From positions 1-64,000 of the forward strand of contig DATLGL010000015.1 in the NCBI GenBank assembly GCA_035540495.1: a stretch of DNA of 64,000 nucleotides, in the 5' to 3' direction. Positions 42,671-50,744 of this stretch are shown one piece after another; within the stretch, counting starts at the first letter, position 1, and each line of letters opens with the position of its first letter. The notes under the pieces were generated by a model that saw only the letters and a list, made by a program, of their open reading frames with translations, was not told the origin of the DNA and did not search any database. Position numbers and translations under genes: made by a program. This DNA is from DASVEG01 sp035540495. GTDB lineage: Bacteria; Actinomycetota; Acidimicrobiia; Acidimicrobiales; CADCTF01.

Positions 42671-43261
42671 TCAAGCGTACGAGACGGCGATCGCCGCGCC
42701 GGGGCTCTCCGGCCATCGCTCGCGCGTCATCACCCACACCATCGTCCGGTTCGTGGTGGCAGGTGCCGTGCGGGGCTCGTCGAGGGTGTCGACGTGGACG
42801 AAGCCGAGGCGCGCGGGCACCGCTGCGCTGCGGACGTTCGCCTCGTCGCACGTGATGCGGACCTGTGTCGCCCCGTGATGCTCGAACGCCACGTGCGCGA
42901 GCGCGGCTGCCGCCGTCGTGACGATGCCGCGGCTGCCGTGCTCGGCAGCGATCCAGTAGCCGATGTCGAGCGTTCCCTCGCCGGCACGACGGTGGAGCCC
43001 GCACCCGCCGACCACTCTCCCACCGACGAGGATCGTGTAGCTGCCGTCGGCACCGGTCTCGGCATGCTCGAGTCCTGTGGCGAGACGCATGGCCTGTTCC
43101 TGCGCGTTCGTGGCGCGCTGGGCCCACACCATCCACGGGCCGAGGTGGTCGAGGTTCGCGTTGATGACGCCGGCCACCTCCTCGGCGGCGTCAGGACCGA
43201 GCACGGCGAGCACGACGTCGCCCGCCTCGATCCGCATCGGGGTGGCAGGGCGGTCGTTCAT
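42671..43261 (-). CDS. GNAT family N-acetyltransferase (RimJ/RimL-like)
   Basis: 196 aa from the ATG at 43261, which overlaps the zincin stop (ATGA). Acetyl-CoA fold: YTILVGGRVVGGCGLHRRAG, LDIGYWIAAEHGSRGIVTTAAAALAHVAF (pyrophosphate loop) and ITCDEANVRSAAVPARLGFVHVD. Resembles ribosomal-protein Ser/Ala acetyltransferases or small-molecule acetyltransferases. The usual R-x-x-G-x-G/A reads HGSRGIVT, a mild variant. Confidence 0.88.
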   Translation of the reverse strand: MNDRPATPMRIEAGDVVLAVLGPDAAEEVAGVINANLDHLGPWMVWAQRATNAQEQAMRLATGLEHAETGADGSYTILVGGRVVGGCGLHRRAGEGTLDIGYWIAAEHGSRGIVTTAAAALAHVAFEHHGATQVRITCDEANVRSAAVPARLGFVHVDTLDEPRTAPATTNRTMVWVMTRERWPESPGAAIAVSYA

Positions 43262-43605
43262 CCCCAGCCGAGCTCGTCGAGGCGGTCGTCGTCGATCCCG
43301 AAGTGGTGCGCGACCTCGTGGATCACCGTCACCCGTACATGGTTCCGCACCTCGTCCTCCGAGGAGCACGCGGCGCAGATCGTCTGGCGGTAGATGGTGA
43401 TCCGGTCGGGCATCACGACGCCGATGCCGTAGTTGTCGCGGTTGGTGAGCGGGATGCCCTCGTAGAGGCCGAACAGGCTTCCCGGCGGCGACCGGTCGTC
43501 GACGAACACGCCGACGTTGTCCATCATCCGCCCGAGCTCCTCGGGGATCTCGTCGAGCGCCTCGGTGACGAGCTCCGCGAACCGCTCGGGTCCGAGGTCG
43601 ATCAC
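43258..43605 (-). CDS. Small zincin metallopeptidase (MtrA-like/DUF1025 type)
   Basis: 115 aa from a GTG at 43605 that overlaps the ddl stop (GTGA). The zinc motif is VIHEVAHHFGIDDDRLDELGW (HExxHxxGxxD) at residues ~95-115; upstream are ITIYRQTICAACSSEDEVRNHVRV and MMDNVGVFVDD. This is the 'metallopeptidase family protein' of actinobacteria, of unknown substrate. The longer frame upstream is a shadow of ddl. Confidence 0.88.
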   Translation of the reverse strand: MIDLGPERFAELVTEALDEIPEELGRMMDNVGVFVDDRSPPGSLFGLYEGIPLTNRDNYGIGVVMPDRITIYRQTICAACSSEDEVRNHVRVTVIHEVAHHFGIDDDRLDELGWG

Positions 43606-44708
43606 CCCAGCTTCGAGGCGATCGACGCGGACGACCGGAGGATCGAGCCGTCGGCCCCTTCGGTCGAGTACGCCGCTCCGGGACCCGCCATGGCCTCCGC
43701 GATCATGTCGCCGAGCAGCGTGGGGAACGGTATCTGCGGGTCGACCCACAGGTGCTTGGTGAGCGAGCCCGGGATCGTGTTGATCTCGTTGACGAACAGC
43801 TCGTCGCCGATCAACAAGAAGTCGAGCCGTGCGAGGCCGCGCACGACGGCCAGGTGGGCGACCGCTCGTGCCGCGTCGCGCGCCACGCTGGCGATGTTCG
43901 CTGGTAGCTGCGCGGGCGTCTCGCGGTTCGAGCTCGTCATTCCCTCGCCGGGGACGTACTTGTTCCGGTAGTCGAAGATCGCACCACCCTTCTCGGGCTT
44001 CGACAGCGCCGACAGCTGAAGCTCGGGATGACGGCGAATCGCGATCTCGATGTCTTGCGCGCCGTCGCGGAACGGCTCGACGACGATGCCCCGCCGGAGG
44101 TTCGGGTTCGGCATGCGAACGAAGGCGCTCACGTCGTCCCACGACGCGAACGTCTCGATGCCGATCGACGAGCCACCGAAGCGCGGCTTCACGATGTACG
44201 GACCGTCGAACGGCGCCGCGCCGGGATCGTTCGGATCGACCGCAACCGTCGGCAGGTGGGGCAGCCCGGCGGATGTGCAGACCGCGGCGAACGCGAGCTT
44301 GTCCATGCCCAGCGACGCGCCGGCGACCGACGGGCCGGTGTAGCGGAGGCCGGCGAGGTCGAGGAGGCCCTGGAGCGTGCCGTCCTCCCCCGGTCCGCCG
44401 TGGCAGCAGTTGACGACGACATCGGCTTCGAGCTGGCGGGCCTTGCGACCGAAACCTCCACCCTTGGTCGTGAAGCCGGCGCCGACGTGGAACTGCAGTT
44501 CGGTCGCGCCCGCCGGCACGCCCTGCACGAACGCGTCGGGGTTCAGCCCCGGATCGACGGCATAGAAGTCGCCCCGCTTCGACCAGTAGATCGCCTCGAC
44601 GTCGTGGCCGGCGCCGGCGAGGGCCTGCGCGGCGAGGAGTCCGGTGATGATGCTGACGTCGTGCTCGGGCGAGATGCCGCCGAAGAGCACTGCGGGGCGG
44701 GGGGACAT
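43602..44708 (-). CDS. ddl: D-alanine--D-alanine ligase family ATP-grasp protein
   Basis: 368 aa. N-terminal LFGGISPEHDVSIITG (ligand Glu), ATP-grasp core YIVKPRFGGSSIGIE, loop FDYRNKY which keeps the Tyr seen in D-Ala-D-Ala enzymes rather than the His of D-Ala-D-Lac (VanA) enzymes, and the metal/substrate end RLDFLLIGDELFVNEINTIPGSLTKHLW. It should join two D-Ala residues for cell-wall synthesis. It lies 15 bases after a MurF-like gene, so ligase and acceptor enzyme are paired. Confidence 0.9.
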   Translation of the reverse strand: MSPRPAVLFGGISPEHDVSIITGLLAAQALAGAGHDVEAIYWSKRGDFYAVDPGLNPDAFVQGVPAGATELQFHVGAGFTTKGGGFGRKARQLEADVVVNCCHGGPGEDGTLQGLLDLAGLRYTGPSVAGASLGMDKLAFAAVCTSAGLPHLPTVAVDPNDPGAAPFDGPYIVKPRFGGSSIGIETFASWDDVSAFVRMPNPNLRRGIVVEPFRDGAQDIEIAIRRHPELQLSALSKPEKGGAIFDYRNKYVPGEGMTSSNRETPAQLPANIASVARDAARAVAHLAVVRGLARLDFLLIGDELFVNEINTIPGSLTKHLWVDPQIPFPTLLGDMIAEAMAGPGAAYSTEGADGSILRSSASIASKLG

Positions 44709-44723
44709 GGGGAGCAGTCTCTC

Positions 44724-46253
44724 CTACGGGAAGTGGTCGGGCAGATCGTTCTCGAAGAGCACGACGTCCCCCTCCGCCGTGTTCTCACGCACCCATGCCG
44801 TAGCCGACGGGCGATCGTCGACCAGCGTGACTCGAGCACGTCCCTGATGCGCGCCCTCCTGCAGCGCCTTCCGGTTCGTCGAGCCGATGATCACGACGTC
44901 GGTGCAGATCTCGGACGCCGCCGCGGCGAACCGTGCGTTCTCCTCGTGCTGACGCGGCCCGAGCTCGACCATCCCCGGCGTGACGAGGATGATGCGGTTG
45001 GCGTTCTTCTCCTTCGCCAGCCGATCGAGCGTCTCGAGCGCAGCGTGGGCGCCGGTCGGGTTCGAGTTGTAGGTGTCGTCGATGAACGTCGCGCCGGTGC
45101 TGCCGGTCGCCAGGCTGCGGCGGTTGGGCGACGACGGAAGGCTCGGGAGCCGCTTCGCGATCGCCTCGTCCGGCACACCCGCCGCGCCCGCGAGCGCGAT
45201 CGCGATCGCGACGTTGCCCGGCGGCTGGTCGCCGTCCGGGAAGGTCGCGATCTCGACACCGTGGCGCCGCGCGACGAGCTGGTTCCCGGTGCGGACGACG
45301 GAGACGTCGGCTCCGGTGTCGCGCGACGAGCAACGGATGACAGTCTTCCCCTCTGCTGCGCACCGGTCGGCGATCGCAGCGAGGCGGTGATCGTCGACGT
45401 TCAGCGCGACGGTCGACGCGCTCAGGAGGATCTCGCTCTTCGCTTCGGCGATCGCGTCCTCGGTCTTCATCCGCTCGAGGTGGACGGGCCCGATGGCCGT
45501 GATCGCCGAGGCCGCCGGCTGCGTCCACTCGACCATCGCGGCGATCTCGCCCTTCGCGTACATGCCCATCTCGGCGACGAACACCTCGGTGCCAGGAGTG
45601 AGGTTCTCGTTGATCGACCGTGCGAGCCCGAGCGTGTTGTTGAAGCTGGCGGGCGTCGCCACGACGGCGCGGCTGCCCTGGATGAGGTGGCCGACGTATC
45701 CCTTCGTGCTCGTCTTGCCGTACGACCCGGTGATGCCGATCACCATCGGGTTGACCGAACGGAGCCGCTCCTTGGCCTGGTCGACCCACTTCTCGCCGAG
45801 GCGCTCCTCGATCGGCTTCGTGATCGAGAGCGCGAGGTCGATCACGAGCGGCACGGCCACGGCTGCGAGGTAGGCGCCGAGGTGGACGAGGCCCGCGATC
45901 GCGCCGATCGCCACCAGGACGAGCGAGAGCAAGGCCCACACCGCGGCGAGCGTGCGGAGGCGCCTCGTCCACTTCACCGGTCCGGGCGCGTGCCCCCGGA
46001 GCTTGAGGCCGAACGGCCCGACGGCGATCGCCGCCGCGCCGAGGATGGCGAAGAACGGGCTCACGGCAGCCAGGACGAGGTCGATCGCGATCCCTATCGC
46101 GAGCAGGCGGTTGAACCCGAGGCCCCACCACCACCGGACGGCGAAGCGGGAGACCGATCCCGGGATGTAGTGCTCCCGCTGGGCGACACGCAGCCACCGG
46201 AGCCCGGCGAGCGCGGTCGCGACGAGACACGCGGCGACGGCGACGAGCGTCAT
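44724..46253 (-). CDS. MurF-like Mur ligase with N-terminal membrane domain
   Basis: 509 aa. Residues 1-150 contain about five membrane helices (for example VAVAACLVATALAGL, LLAIGIAIDLVLAAVSPFFAI, LAAVWALLSLVLVAIGAIAG) in place of the UDP-MurNAc-peptide-binding domain of normal MurF. The central ATPase domain has GITGSYGKTSTK (~174), FNNTLGLA, VAEMGMYAKGEI and GPVHLERM, then AEAKSEIL. The C-terminal domain has FIDDTYNSNPTGAHAALETL. Those motifs are MurF-type (D-Ala-D-Ala adding). The acceptor may be a membrane-bound precursor rather than soluble UDP-MurNAc-tripeptide. ATG overlaps the hydrolase stop. Confidence 0.85.
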   Translation of the reverse strand: MTLVAVAACLVATALAGLRWLRVAQREHYIPGSVSRFAVRWWWGLGFNRLLAIGIAIDLVLAAVSPFFAILGAAAIAVGPFGLKLRGHAPGPVKWTRRLRTLAAVWALLSLVLVAIGAIAGLVHLGAYLAAVAVPLVIDLALSITKPIEERLGEKWVDQAKERLRSVNPMVIGITGSYGKTSTKGYVGHLIQGSRAVVATPASFNNTLGLARSINENLTPGTEVFVAEMGMYAKGEIAAMVEWTQPAASAITAIGPVHLERMKTEDAIAEAKSEILLSASTVALNVDDHRLAAIADRCAAEGKTVIRCSSRDTGADVSVVRTGNQLVARRHGVEIATFPDGDQPPGNVAIAIALAGAAGVPDEAIAKRLPSLPSSPNRRSLATGSTGATFIDDTYNSNPTGAHAALETLDRLAKEKNANRIILVTPGMVELGPRQHEENARFAAAASEICTDVVIIGSTNRKALQEGAHQGRARVTLVDDRPSATAWVRENTAEGDVVLFENDLPDHFP

Positions 46254-47002
46254 ACGTTCGTGAGCTGGCGTTCGATCGCCTCGATCAGCGCCGACGACGC
46301 CTCGATCGGCACCTGGTGACCGACGCCGGGAAGCACCGTGAGGTGCGCACGCTCGCCGAGGATCGTCGTGGCCTCACGAGCCACCGACACCGGCGCAGCG
46401 TCGTCGTTCTCACCCCACACCAGCTCGACAGGACAGCGGATCGCGCGGAGCTGCTCCTCGTACGTCTCGTTCGTGACCTTGACGAGCACGTCACGCATGA
46501 TCCCGTCGGCGTTGCGGTAGTCGGCGCTGCCGTACTTCTTGCGCATCGCCTCCATCCGTTCGTCGGGAAGCACGCCTCGCTTGTTCAGCCACTTGGCGGC
46601 GCGGAAGGCTGCGGGCGCCTTCGCGGGTGGCCGGTCGGTGCGCCTGAGGAGAGGCACCCCGGCGAGGACGAGTGCGGCGACCGCATCCGGACGACGCTCT
46701 GCGAGGTGCGCCGCGACCCGCCCGCCGAACGAATGCCCCACCACGACGACGGACCCTTCGAGGTCGTCGAAGAGGGGCTCCAGCCACGAGGCGTACTCAG
46801 CCGCGCCCCAGGCCGCCGGCGGCTCGGGGTTGACACCGCCGAAGCCGGGCAGGTCGACCGCGATGCTCCCGACCGGCAGCGCCGCGAGCGTCGGGTCGAA
46901 GTCGGTCGCGGTGTGCATCCACCCAGGCAGCGCGACGACCCGCCACGGCGCCGAGCCGTGGGTGGTCGCGAAGAGGCTGCCTGCAGCGAAGGCTTTGCGC
47001 AT
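46250..47002 (-). CDS. Alpha/beta hydrolase
   Basis: 250 aa from the ATG at 47002; an ATG at 47017 is also possible. Fold markers: VVALPGWMHTATDFDP, nucleophile elbow VGHSFGGRVAAHLAERRPD, ELVWGENDDAAPVS with the acid, and GVGHQVPIEAS with the catalytic His. Substrate unknown. It is the first gene of the envelope operon and overlaps the MurF-like gene by 4 bases. A TATGTT hexamer 10 bases before the ATG may be its -10. Confidence 0.85.
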   Translation of the reverse strand: MRKAFAAGSLFATTHGSAPWRVVALPGWMHTATDFDPTLAALPVGSIAVDLPGFGGVNPEPPAAWGAAEYASWLEPLFDDLEGSVVVVGHSFGGRVAAHLAERRPDAVAALVLAGVPLLRRTDRPPAKAPAAFRAAKWLNKRGVLPDERMEAMRKKYGSADYRNADGIMRDVLVKVTNETYEEQLRAIRCPVELVWGENDDAAPVSVAREATTILGERAHLTVLPGVGHQVPIEASSALIEAIERQLTNV

Positions 47003-47017
47003 GGGCGGCCGGAACAT

Positions 47018-47324
47018 ACCCAAACTGCGATAACCACACGTCCCCCTTGACGGTCGGCAGGAACAGGCGCACGCTTCGAGGTGAGAAGGTCGCGACGACC
47101 GGAAGCTTCGACCGAGAGCCTCAGGCCACCGGCAGCCGACGGAACGGCGCACCGACTCAGCGAATCGGCCCCGAGGAGCACGGCGACCGCCGGGTTACTC
47201 GGGGCCCTTCCGCGATGCTCGATGCCTTCCTCGCGTCGAGCGCTCGAACCGCTCCGTAAGAGGCGTGTTGGCCACGGAGCGTGAGGTGAACGCGACCATC
47301 CGCGTTCTTGTCTCACCCCGTTCC
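47018..47324. other. Intergenic region between divergent hydrolase and helicase genes
   Basis: This is the only gap of about 300 bases in the window. I see no convincing gene, tRNA or hairpin terminator. It must hold two divergent promoters: TATGTT at its left edge for the hydrolase, and TACAGT at 47325 for the helicase. A TTGACG at 47047 on the plus strand has no good -10 partner at 17-18 bases. The remainder is GC-rich and featureless to me. Confidence 0.5.
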
Positions 47325-47330
47325 TACAGT
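47325..47330 (+). promoter_or_regulatory. Candidate -10 hexamer of a leaderless promoter
   Basis: TACAGT, 7 bases before the GTG at 47338, no Shine-Dalgarno sequence. It supports choosing this GTG over a TTG 30 bases upstream. Confidence 0.55.
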
Positions 47331-47337
47331 CGCCGAC

Positions 47338-49392
47338 GTGTCCGGAGCACTGCTCGACGACCTGAACGAGGCCCAGCGGGAGGCTGTCACCACGACGGCG
47401 TCGCCGTTGTGCATCCTCGCCGGTGCGGGCTCCGGGAAGACCCGAGTGCTCACCCGGCGCATCGCCTCCCGCGTGCTGTCCGGTGACGCCGACGCGTCGC
47501 ACGTCCTCGCGCTCACCTTCACCCGCAAGGCCGCGGGCGAGCTCCGCCAGCGGCTCGCTGCCCTCGGCGTGCGCGACCAGGTGGTCGCCGGCACCTTCCA
47601 CGCGGTCGCCTACGCCCAACTCCGCCGCCGCTGGGCCGACCGGGGCGAGCGCGCTCCGGCCCTGCTCGAGCGCAAGGTTCGTCTCATCGGGCCGCTCCTC
47701 GGCCCCCGCAATCGCTCCGGGAGCGCGGTGGTCCAGCCCGCTGACGTCGCGAGCGAGATCGAATGGGCCAAGGCTCGCCTGATTCCCGCCGCGCAGTACG
47801 AGCGTGAGGCCGAGATCACCGGCCGCACGCCACCCCTGCCTCCGCACGTGATCGCCTCCATCTACGAGCGCTACGAGGCCGAGAAGCGCCGGCGCGGCCT
47901 CGTCGACTTCGACGACATGCTCACGCTGATGGCGCGGGCGCTCGACAACGACGAGGAGTTCGCCGCCTCCCAGCGTTGGCGGTTCCGGCACCTCTTCGTC
48001 GACGAGTTCCAAGACGTCAACCCCGTGCAGTTCCAGCTGCTCAAGGGGTGGCTCGGCGATCGCCCCGACCTGTGCGTCGTGGGCGATCCGAACCAGGCGA
48101 TCTACTCGTGGAACGGCGCCGACCCGAGGCTGATCAACAACTTCGAGCGCCTGTTCCCGGGTGCCGCCGTCGTGCGGCTCGACGACAACTACCGGTCGAC
48201 ACCGCAGATCCTCGCCGCCGGCGGTGCCGTCCTCGCCGGGCGATCGAACCTGCGGGCGCACCGGCCCGACGGCGCGCTTCCCACCATCCGGTCGTACGCG
48301 TCGGAAGTCGCCGAAGCTCGTGGCATCGCGGCCCGGATCCGGCGCGAGCACGGGCCGACGCGCCCGTGGTCGCACATGGCGATCCTCACTCGCACGAACG
48401 CCCAGGCGCTGGTGTTCGAGGAGGCGCTGCGGTCGGCGAAGATCCCGTTCCGCCTTCGGGGGGCCGGCAAGCTGCTCGACCAGCCCGAGATCGTCGACGC
48501 CATGCGCTCGCTCGACGCGGCGCCGGCGCGGGTGCCTTTCGCCGAGCGGATCACCGACCTCGAGGCGATGACCCACATCGAGGCAGGCACCGACGAACGC
48601 CGGGCCAACCTCGAGAACCTCGTCCGGCTCGCCCGCGAGTACTCCTCGATCGATCAAGCGCCGTCGCTTCCCGGCTTCAAGGCCTGGTTGAACGCGACCG
48701 TGCGGGGCGACGAGCCGGATTCGGGAGGCGACGCGGTCGAGGTCGTCACGTTCCACCGGGCCAAAGGCCTCGAGTGGCCGATCGTCTACGTCGCCGGGCT
48801 CGAGCGCGGCCTCGTCCCGATCGGCCGGGCCGAATCCGACGAGGCGCAGGCCGAGGAGCGCCGGCTGCTCTACGTCGCGGTGACCAGGGCCCAGGAGGAG
48901 TTGCACTGCTCCTGGTCGGAGCGACGCACGTTCGGCGAGGCCACCGTCTCCCGTAGCCCGTCGCCGTGGCTCGAGCTGATCGAAGACGCCATCGCGCGCA
49001 TGGCCGGCGGCGGTGCCGCGCCGTCGAGCAACATCCGGACGCTGCTCGACCGAGAGCGGGCCAAGCTCCGCCAGTCGCCCGGCGGGCGAAGCGGACGCAG
49101 CGGGCGCGGCCGCCAGGCGAACGGCGGACGAGGGACGGGCCCTAGCGGCCTCGGCGCGAACCCCGACCCCGAGGTGTTCACCGCCCTCAAGGAGTGGCGC
49201 TCGCAGGCGGCACGAGCCGCGAACGTGCCCGCGTACGTGATCTTCCACGACACGACCCTCGCCGCTGTCGCCGAGGCTCGACCTTCGAGCCGCGACGCGC
49301 TGCTGGCGATCCCCGGCCTCGGCCCGGTGAAGGCCGAGCGGTACGGCGAAGCCCTCCTCCGGGTCGTCGCCGACTCCGGCCGTTCGGCCTGA
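47338..49392 (+). CDS. UvrD2-like ATP-dependent DNA helicase with HRDC domain
   Basis: 684 aa, GTG start. SF1A helicase: Walker A ILAGAGSGKTRVL (~28), LTFTRKAAGELRQR, motif II LFVDEFQDVNPVQ, GDPNQAIYSWNGA, YRSTPQI, motif V VTFHRAKGLEWPIVYV and motif VI LLYVAVTRAQEEL. A C-terminal HRDC domain (about 603-680, ALLAIPGLGPVKAERYG) follows a long Gly/Arg linker. This is the layout of mycobacterial UvrD2, but the four-cysteine zinc motif described between motor and HRDC there is absent. Unwinds DNA in repair or replication. Confidence 0.93.
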   Translation: MSGALLDDLNEAQREAVTTTASPLCILAGAGSGKTRVLTRRIASRVLSGDADASHVLALTFTRKAAGELRQRLAALGVRDQVVAGTFHAVAYAQLRRRWADRGERAPALLERKVRLIGPLLGPRNRSGSAVVQPADVASEIEWAKARLIPAAQYEREAEITGRTPPLPPHVIASIYERYEAEKRRRGLVDFDDMLTLMARALDNDEEFAASQRWRFRHLFVDEFQDVNPVQFQLLKGWLGDRPDLCVVGDPNQAIYSWNGADPRLINNFERLFPGAAVVRLDDNYRSTPQILAAGGAVLAGRSNLRAHRPDGALPTIRSYASEVAEARGIAARIRREHGPTRPWSHMAILTRTNAQALVFEEALRSAKIPFRLRGAGKLLDQPEIVDAMRSLDAAPARVPFAERITDLEAMTHIEAGTDERRANLENLVRLAREYSSIDQAPSLPGFKAWLNATVRGDEPDSGGDAVEVVTFHRAKGLEWPIVYVAGLERGLVPIGRAESDEAQAEERRLLYVAVTRAQEELHCSWSERRTFGEATVSRSPSPWLELIEDAIARMAGGGAAPSSNIRTLLDRERAKLRQSPGGRSGRSGRGRQANGGRGTGPSGLGANPDPEVFTALKEWRSQAARAANVPAYVIFHDTTLAAVAEARPSSRDALLAIPGLGPVKAERYGEALLRVVADSGRSA

Positions 49393-49422
49393 TCCCGTCC
49401 GAGCCGCCGTCGACCCCGCTCC

Positions 49423-49428
49423 TAAGGT
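49423..49428 (+). promoter_or_regulatory. Candidate -10 hexamer of a leaderless promoter
   Basis: TAAGGT, 6 bases before the GTG at 49435; no Shine-Dalgarno sequence. Confidence 0.5.
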
Positions 49429-49434
49429 GCGGGC

Positions 49435-49932
49435 GTGCGCTTCCGCATCGAGCAGCGATTCCGCGGCGCCCTGCCTGACGTCGAGGCTGCGCTCTTCGAC
49501 CCGGCGTTCCTGACCCGCCTGGCGACGCTGCCGAAGCTCGGCGCGCCGGAGCTGCTCGACCAAGAGTCGGATGACACGTCGATCCGCCAGCGGGTGCGCT
49601 ACCAGTTCACGGGCGACGTCAGCTCCGCGGTGCGCCGGGTCGTCGACCCCCGCCGGCTCACGTGGGTCGAGGAGTCGACCCACGACCTGACGACCCACGT
49701 CACCACGTGGCGGATCGTCCCGGACCACTACGGGTCGATGATCCGCTGCGGCGGGACCTTCACCCTCGTTCCCGAAGGCGAGGGCACCACCACCCGCCGG
49801 ATCGCGGAGGGCGACATCAAGGTGAACGTGCCGCTGGTCGGCGGGAAGGTCGAGCGGGCGATCGTCTCCGGCCTCGAGGAGCACGCCGACGCGGAGGTCG
49901 ACGTCCTCGACCGCTGGCTCGCCGAATCGTAA
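49435..49932 (+). CDS. DUF2505 family protein (SRPBCC-like fold)
   Basis: 165 aa, GTG start. Reads as the actinobacterial DUF2505 family: an N-terminal MRFRIEQRFRGALPDVEAALFD, beta strands with SIRQRVRYQFTG and LTWVEESTHDLTTHVTTWRIVP, a GGTFTLVPEGEGTTTRRIAEGDIKVNVPLVGGKVER stretch and a long terminal helix. The fold should form a hydrophobic pocket; the ligand is unknown. No signal peptide. Confidence 0.8.
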   Translation: MRFRIEQRFRGALPDVEAALFDPAFLTRLATLPKLGAPELLDQESDDTSIRQRVRYQFTGDVSSAVRRVVDPRRLTWVEESTHDLTTHVTTWRIVPDHYGSMIRCGGTFTLVPEGEGTTTRRIAEGDIKVNVPLVGGKVERAIVSGLEEHADAEVDVLDRWLAES

Positions 49933-49979
49933 GACGAACGACCCTTGACCCGCTCGAGCGCGGGCGCGAGAACTGATCC

Positions 49980-50276
49980 ATGCGTACGTTCCTCTGGCCT
50001 GCAGAAGACGGGTGGCCCTACCCGGACGGCGAGGGGGATCTGGTCGATGTGGCGGGCGAGACCGACGACGATCTCCTCTCGATCACCACCGATCGTCACC
50101 TGTTCGACGATCTCGACCCGCTCGAACGCCGCGTGATCTCCGCGTCGTTCGGACTCGGCGGGGTCGACGAACGGAGCATCGCCGAGCTCCACGACGAGCT
50201 CGGCATCGACGACCTCGACCTCGTTCACGCGAGGGACACGGGGCTCGAGAAGCTGCGCGCGCACCTGCGCGCGTGA
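49980..50276 (+). CDS. Small protein with sigma-70 region 4-like C-terminus
   Basis: 98 aa. Residues ~1-40 are acidic with no recognised motif. Residues ~45-97 align with sigma-70 region 4: LDPLERRVISASFGLGG, then SIAELHDELG, then ARDTGLEKLRAHL, matching the order LxxLExRVIxxRFGL, TLxEIGxxLG, and the region 4.2 end ALxKLR. The DNA-recognition helix (typically TRERVRQIE) reads DDLDLVHAR and has lost its conserved positive residues, so promoter -35 binding is doubtful; binding to the RNA polymerase beta flap remains possible. A TTGACC at 49945-49950 is a possible -35 element. Confidence 0.65.
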   Translation: MRTFLWPAEDGWPYPDGEGDLVDVAGETDDDLLSITTDRHLFDDLDPLERRVISASFGLGGVDERSIAELHDELGIDDLDLVHARDTGLEKLRAHLRA

Positions 50277-50321
50277 CGGCCCCCGGGAGGGGGTTGACGC
50301 CATGCGTACGCTGGTACTGAC

Positions 50322-50744
50322 GTGACTGCTTCCATCTGGTTCTCGATCGAGGTCTTCGACGGCGCCTTCGGCGCGTCGTCGTGGGCAGACGCGCACGGTG
50401 ACGCGCTCGTCGAGCAGGCGCTGCTCTCAGGCGCAGCCGATTGGGAGTGGCACACGACCCGGTGGGGCGTCGTGTTCGAGGTCGCCTTCACCGACGAAGA
50501 GGCGTGGGAGCGGTTCCGCACCACCCCCGGCGTCACCGCAGCGTTGGATGCCGTCCCCGACCCGGTGTCCGGCCTGATCATCTACAAAGGCCGCGGGGGC
50601 AGCTCCGGCAAGCGCGATCCGCGCAAGCCCCGCCCGCTGATCGGCTCGGGCGCGGCGTCGCTGCCCCTCCCCGACTTCGACGACTGGTTGTCGGGGCCCG
50701 ATCTCACCCTGCCGCTCGAGCGGCGGGTGCTCGTCGCCGGCTAG
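50322..50744 (+). CDS. Conserved hypothetical protein
   Basis: 140 aa, GTG start. Ferredoxin-like alternation in the first ~90 residues (SIWFSIEVFDGAFGASSWADAHGDALVEQALL, then WGVVFEVAFTDEEAWERFR, AALDAVPDPVSGLIIYKGRGG), then a basic linker (GKRDPRKPRP) and a short hydrophobic tail. I do not recognise a family. A TTGACG at 50294-50299 and a TACGCT hexamer 9 bases before the start are promoter-like. The stop overlaps the convergent thioesterase gene. Confidence 0.65.
   Translation: MTASIWFSIEVFDGAFGASSWADAHGDALVEQALLSGAADWEWHTTRWGVVFEVAFTDEEAWERFRTTPGVTAALDAVPDPVSGLIIYKGRGGSSGKRDPRKPRPLIGSGAASLPLPDFDDWLSGPDLTLPLERRVLVAG

Noticed and set aside
43602..46253. Vancomycin-resistance-like D-Ala-D-Lac module
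   Set aside because: The ligase keeps the Tyr of D-Ala-D-Ala enzymes and no vanH, vanX or vanRS-like genes are present.
47047..47076. Sigma-70 promoter from TTGACG at 47047
   Set aside because: No acceptable -10 at 16-18 bases and no gene directly downstream; the helicase gene has a better signal at 47325.
46585..49884. 1099-codon minus-strand frame opposite the UvrD2-like helicase
   Set aside because: Composition is that of a shadow frame; the helicase on the plus strand has all motifs.
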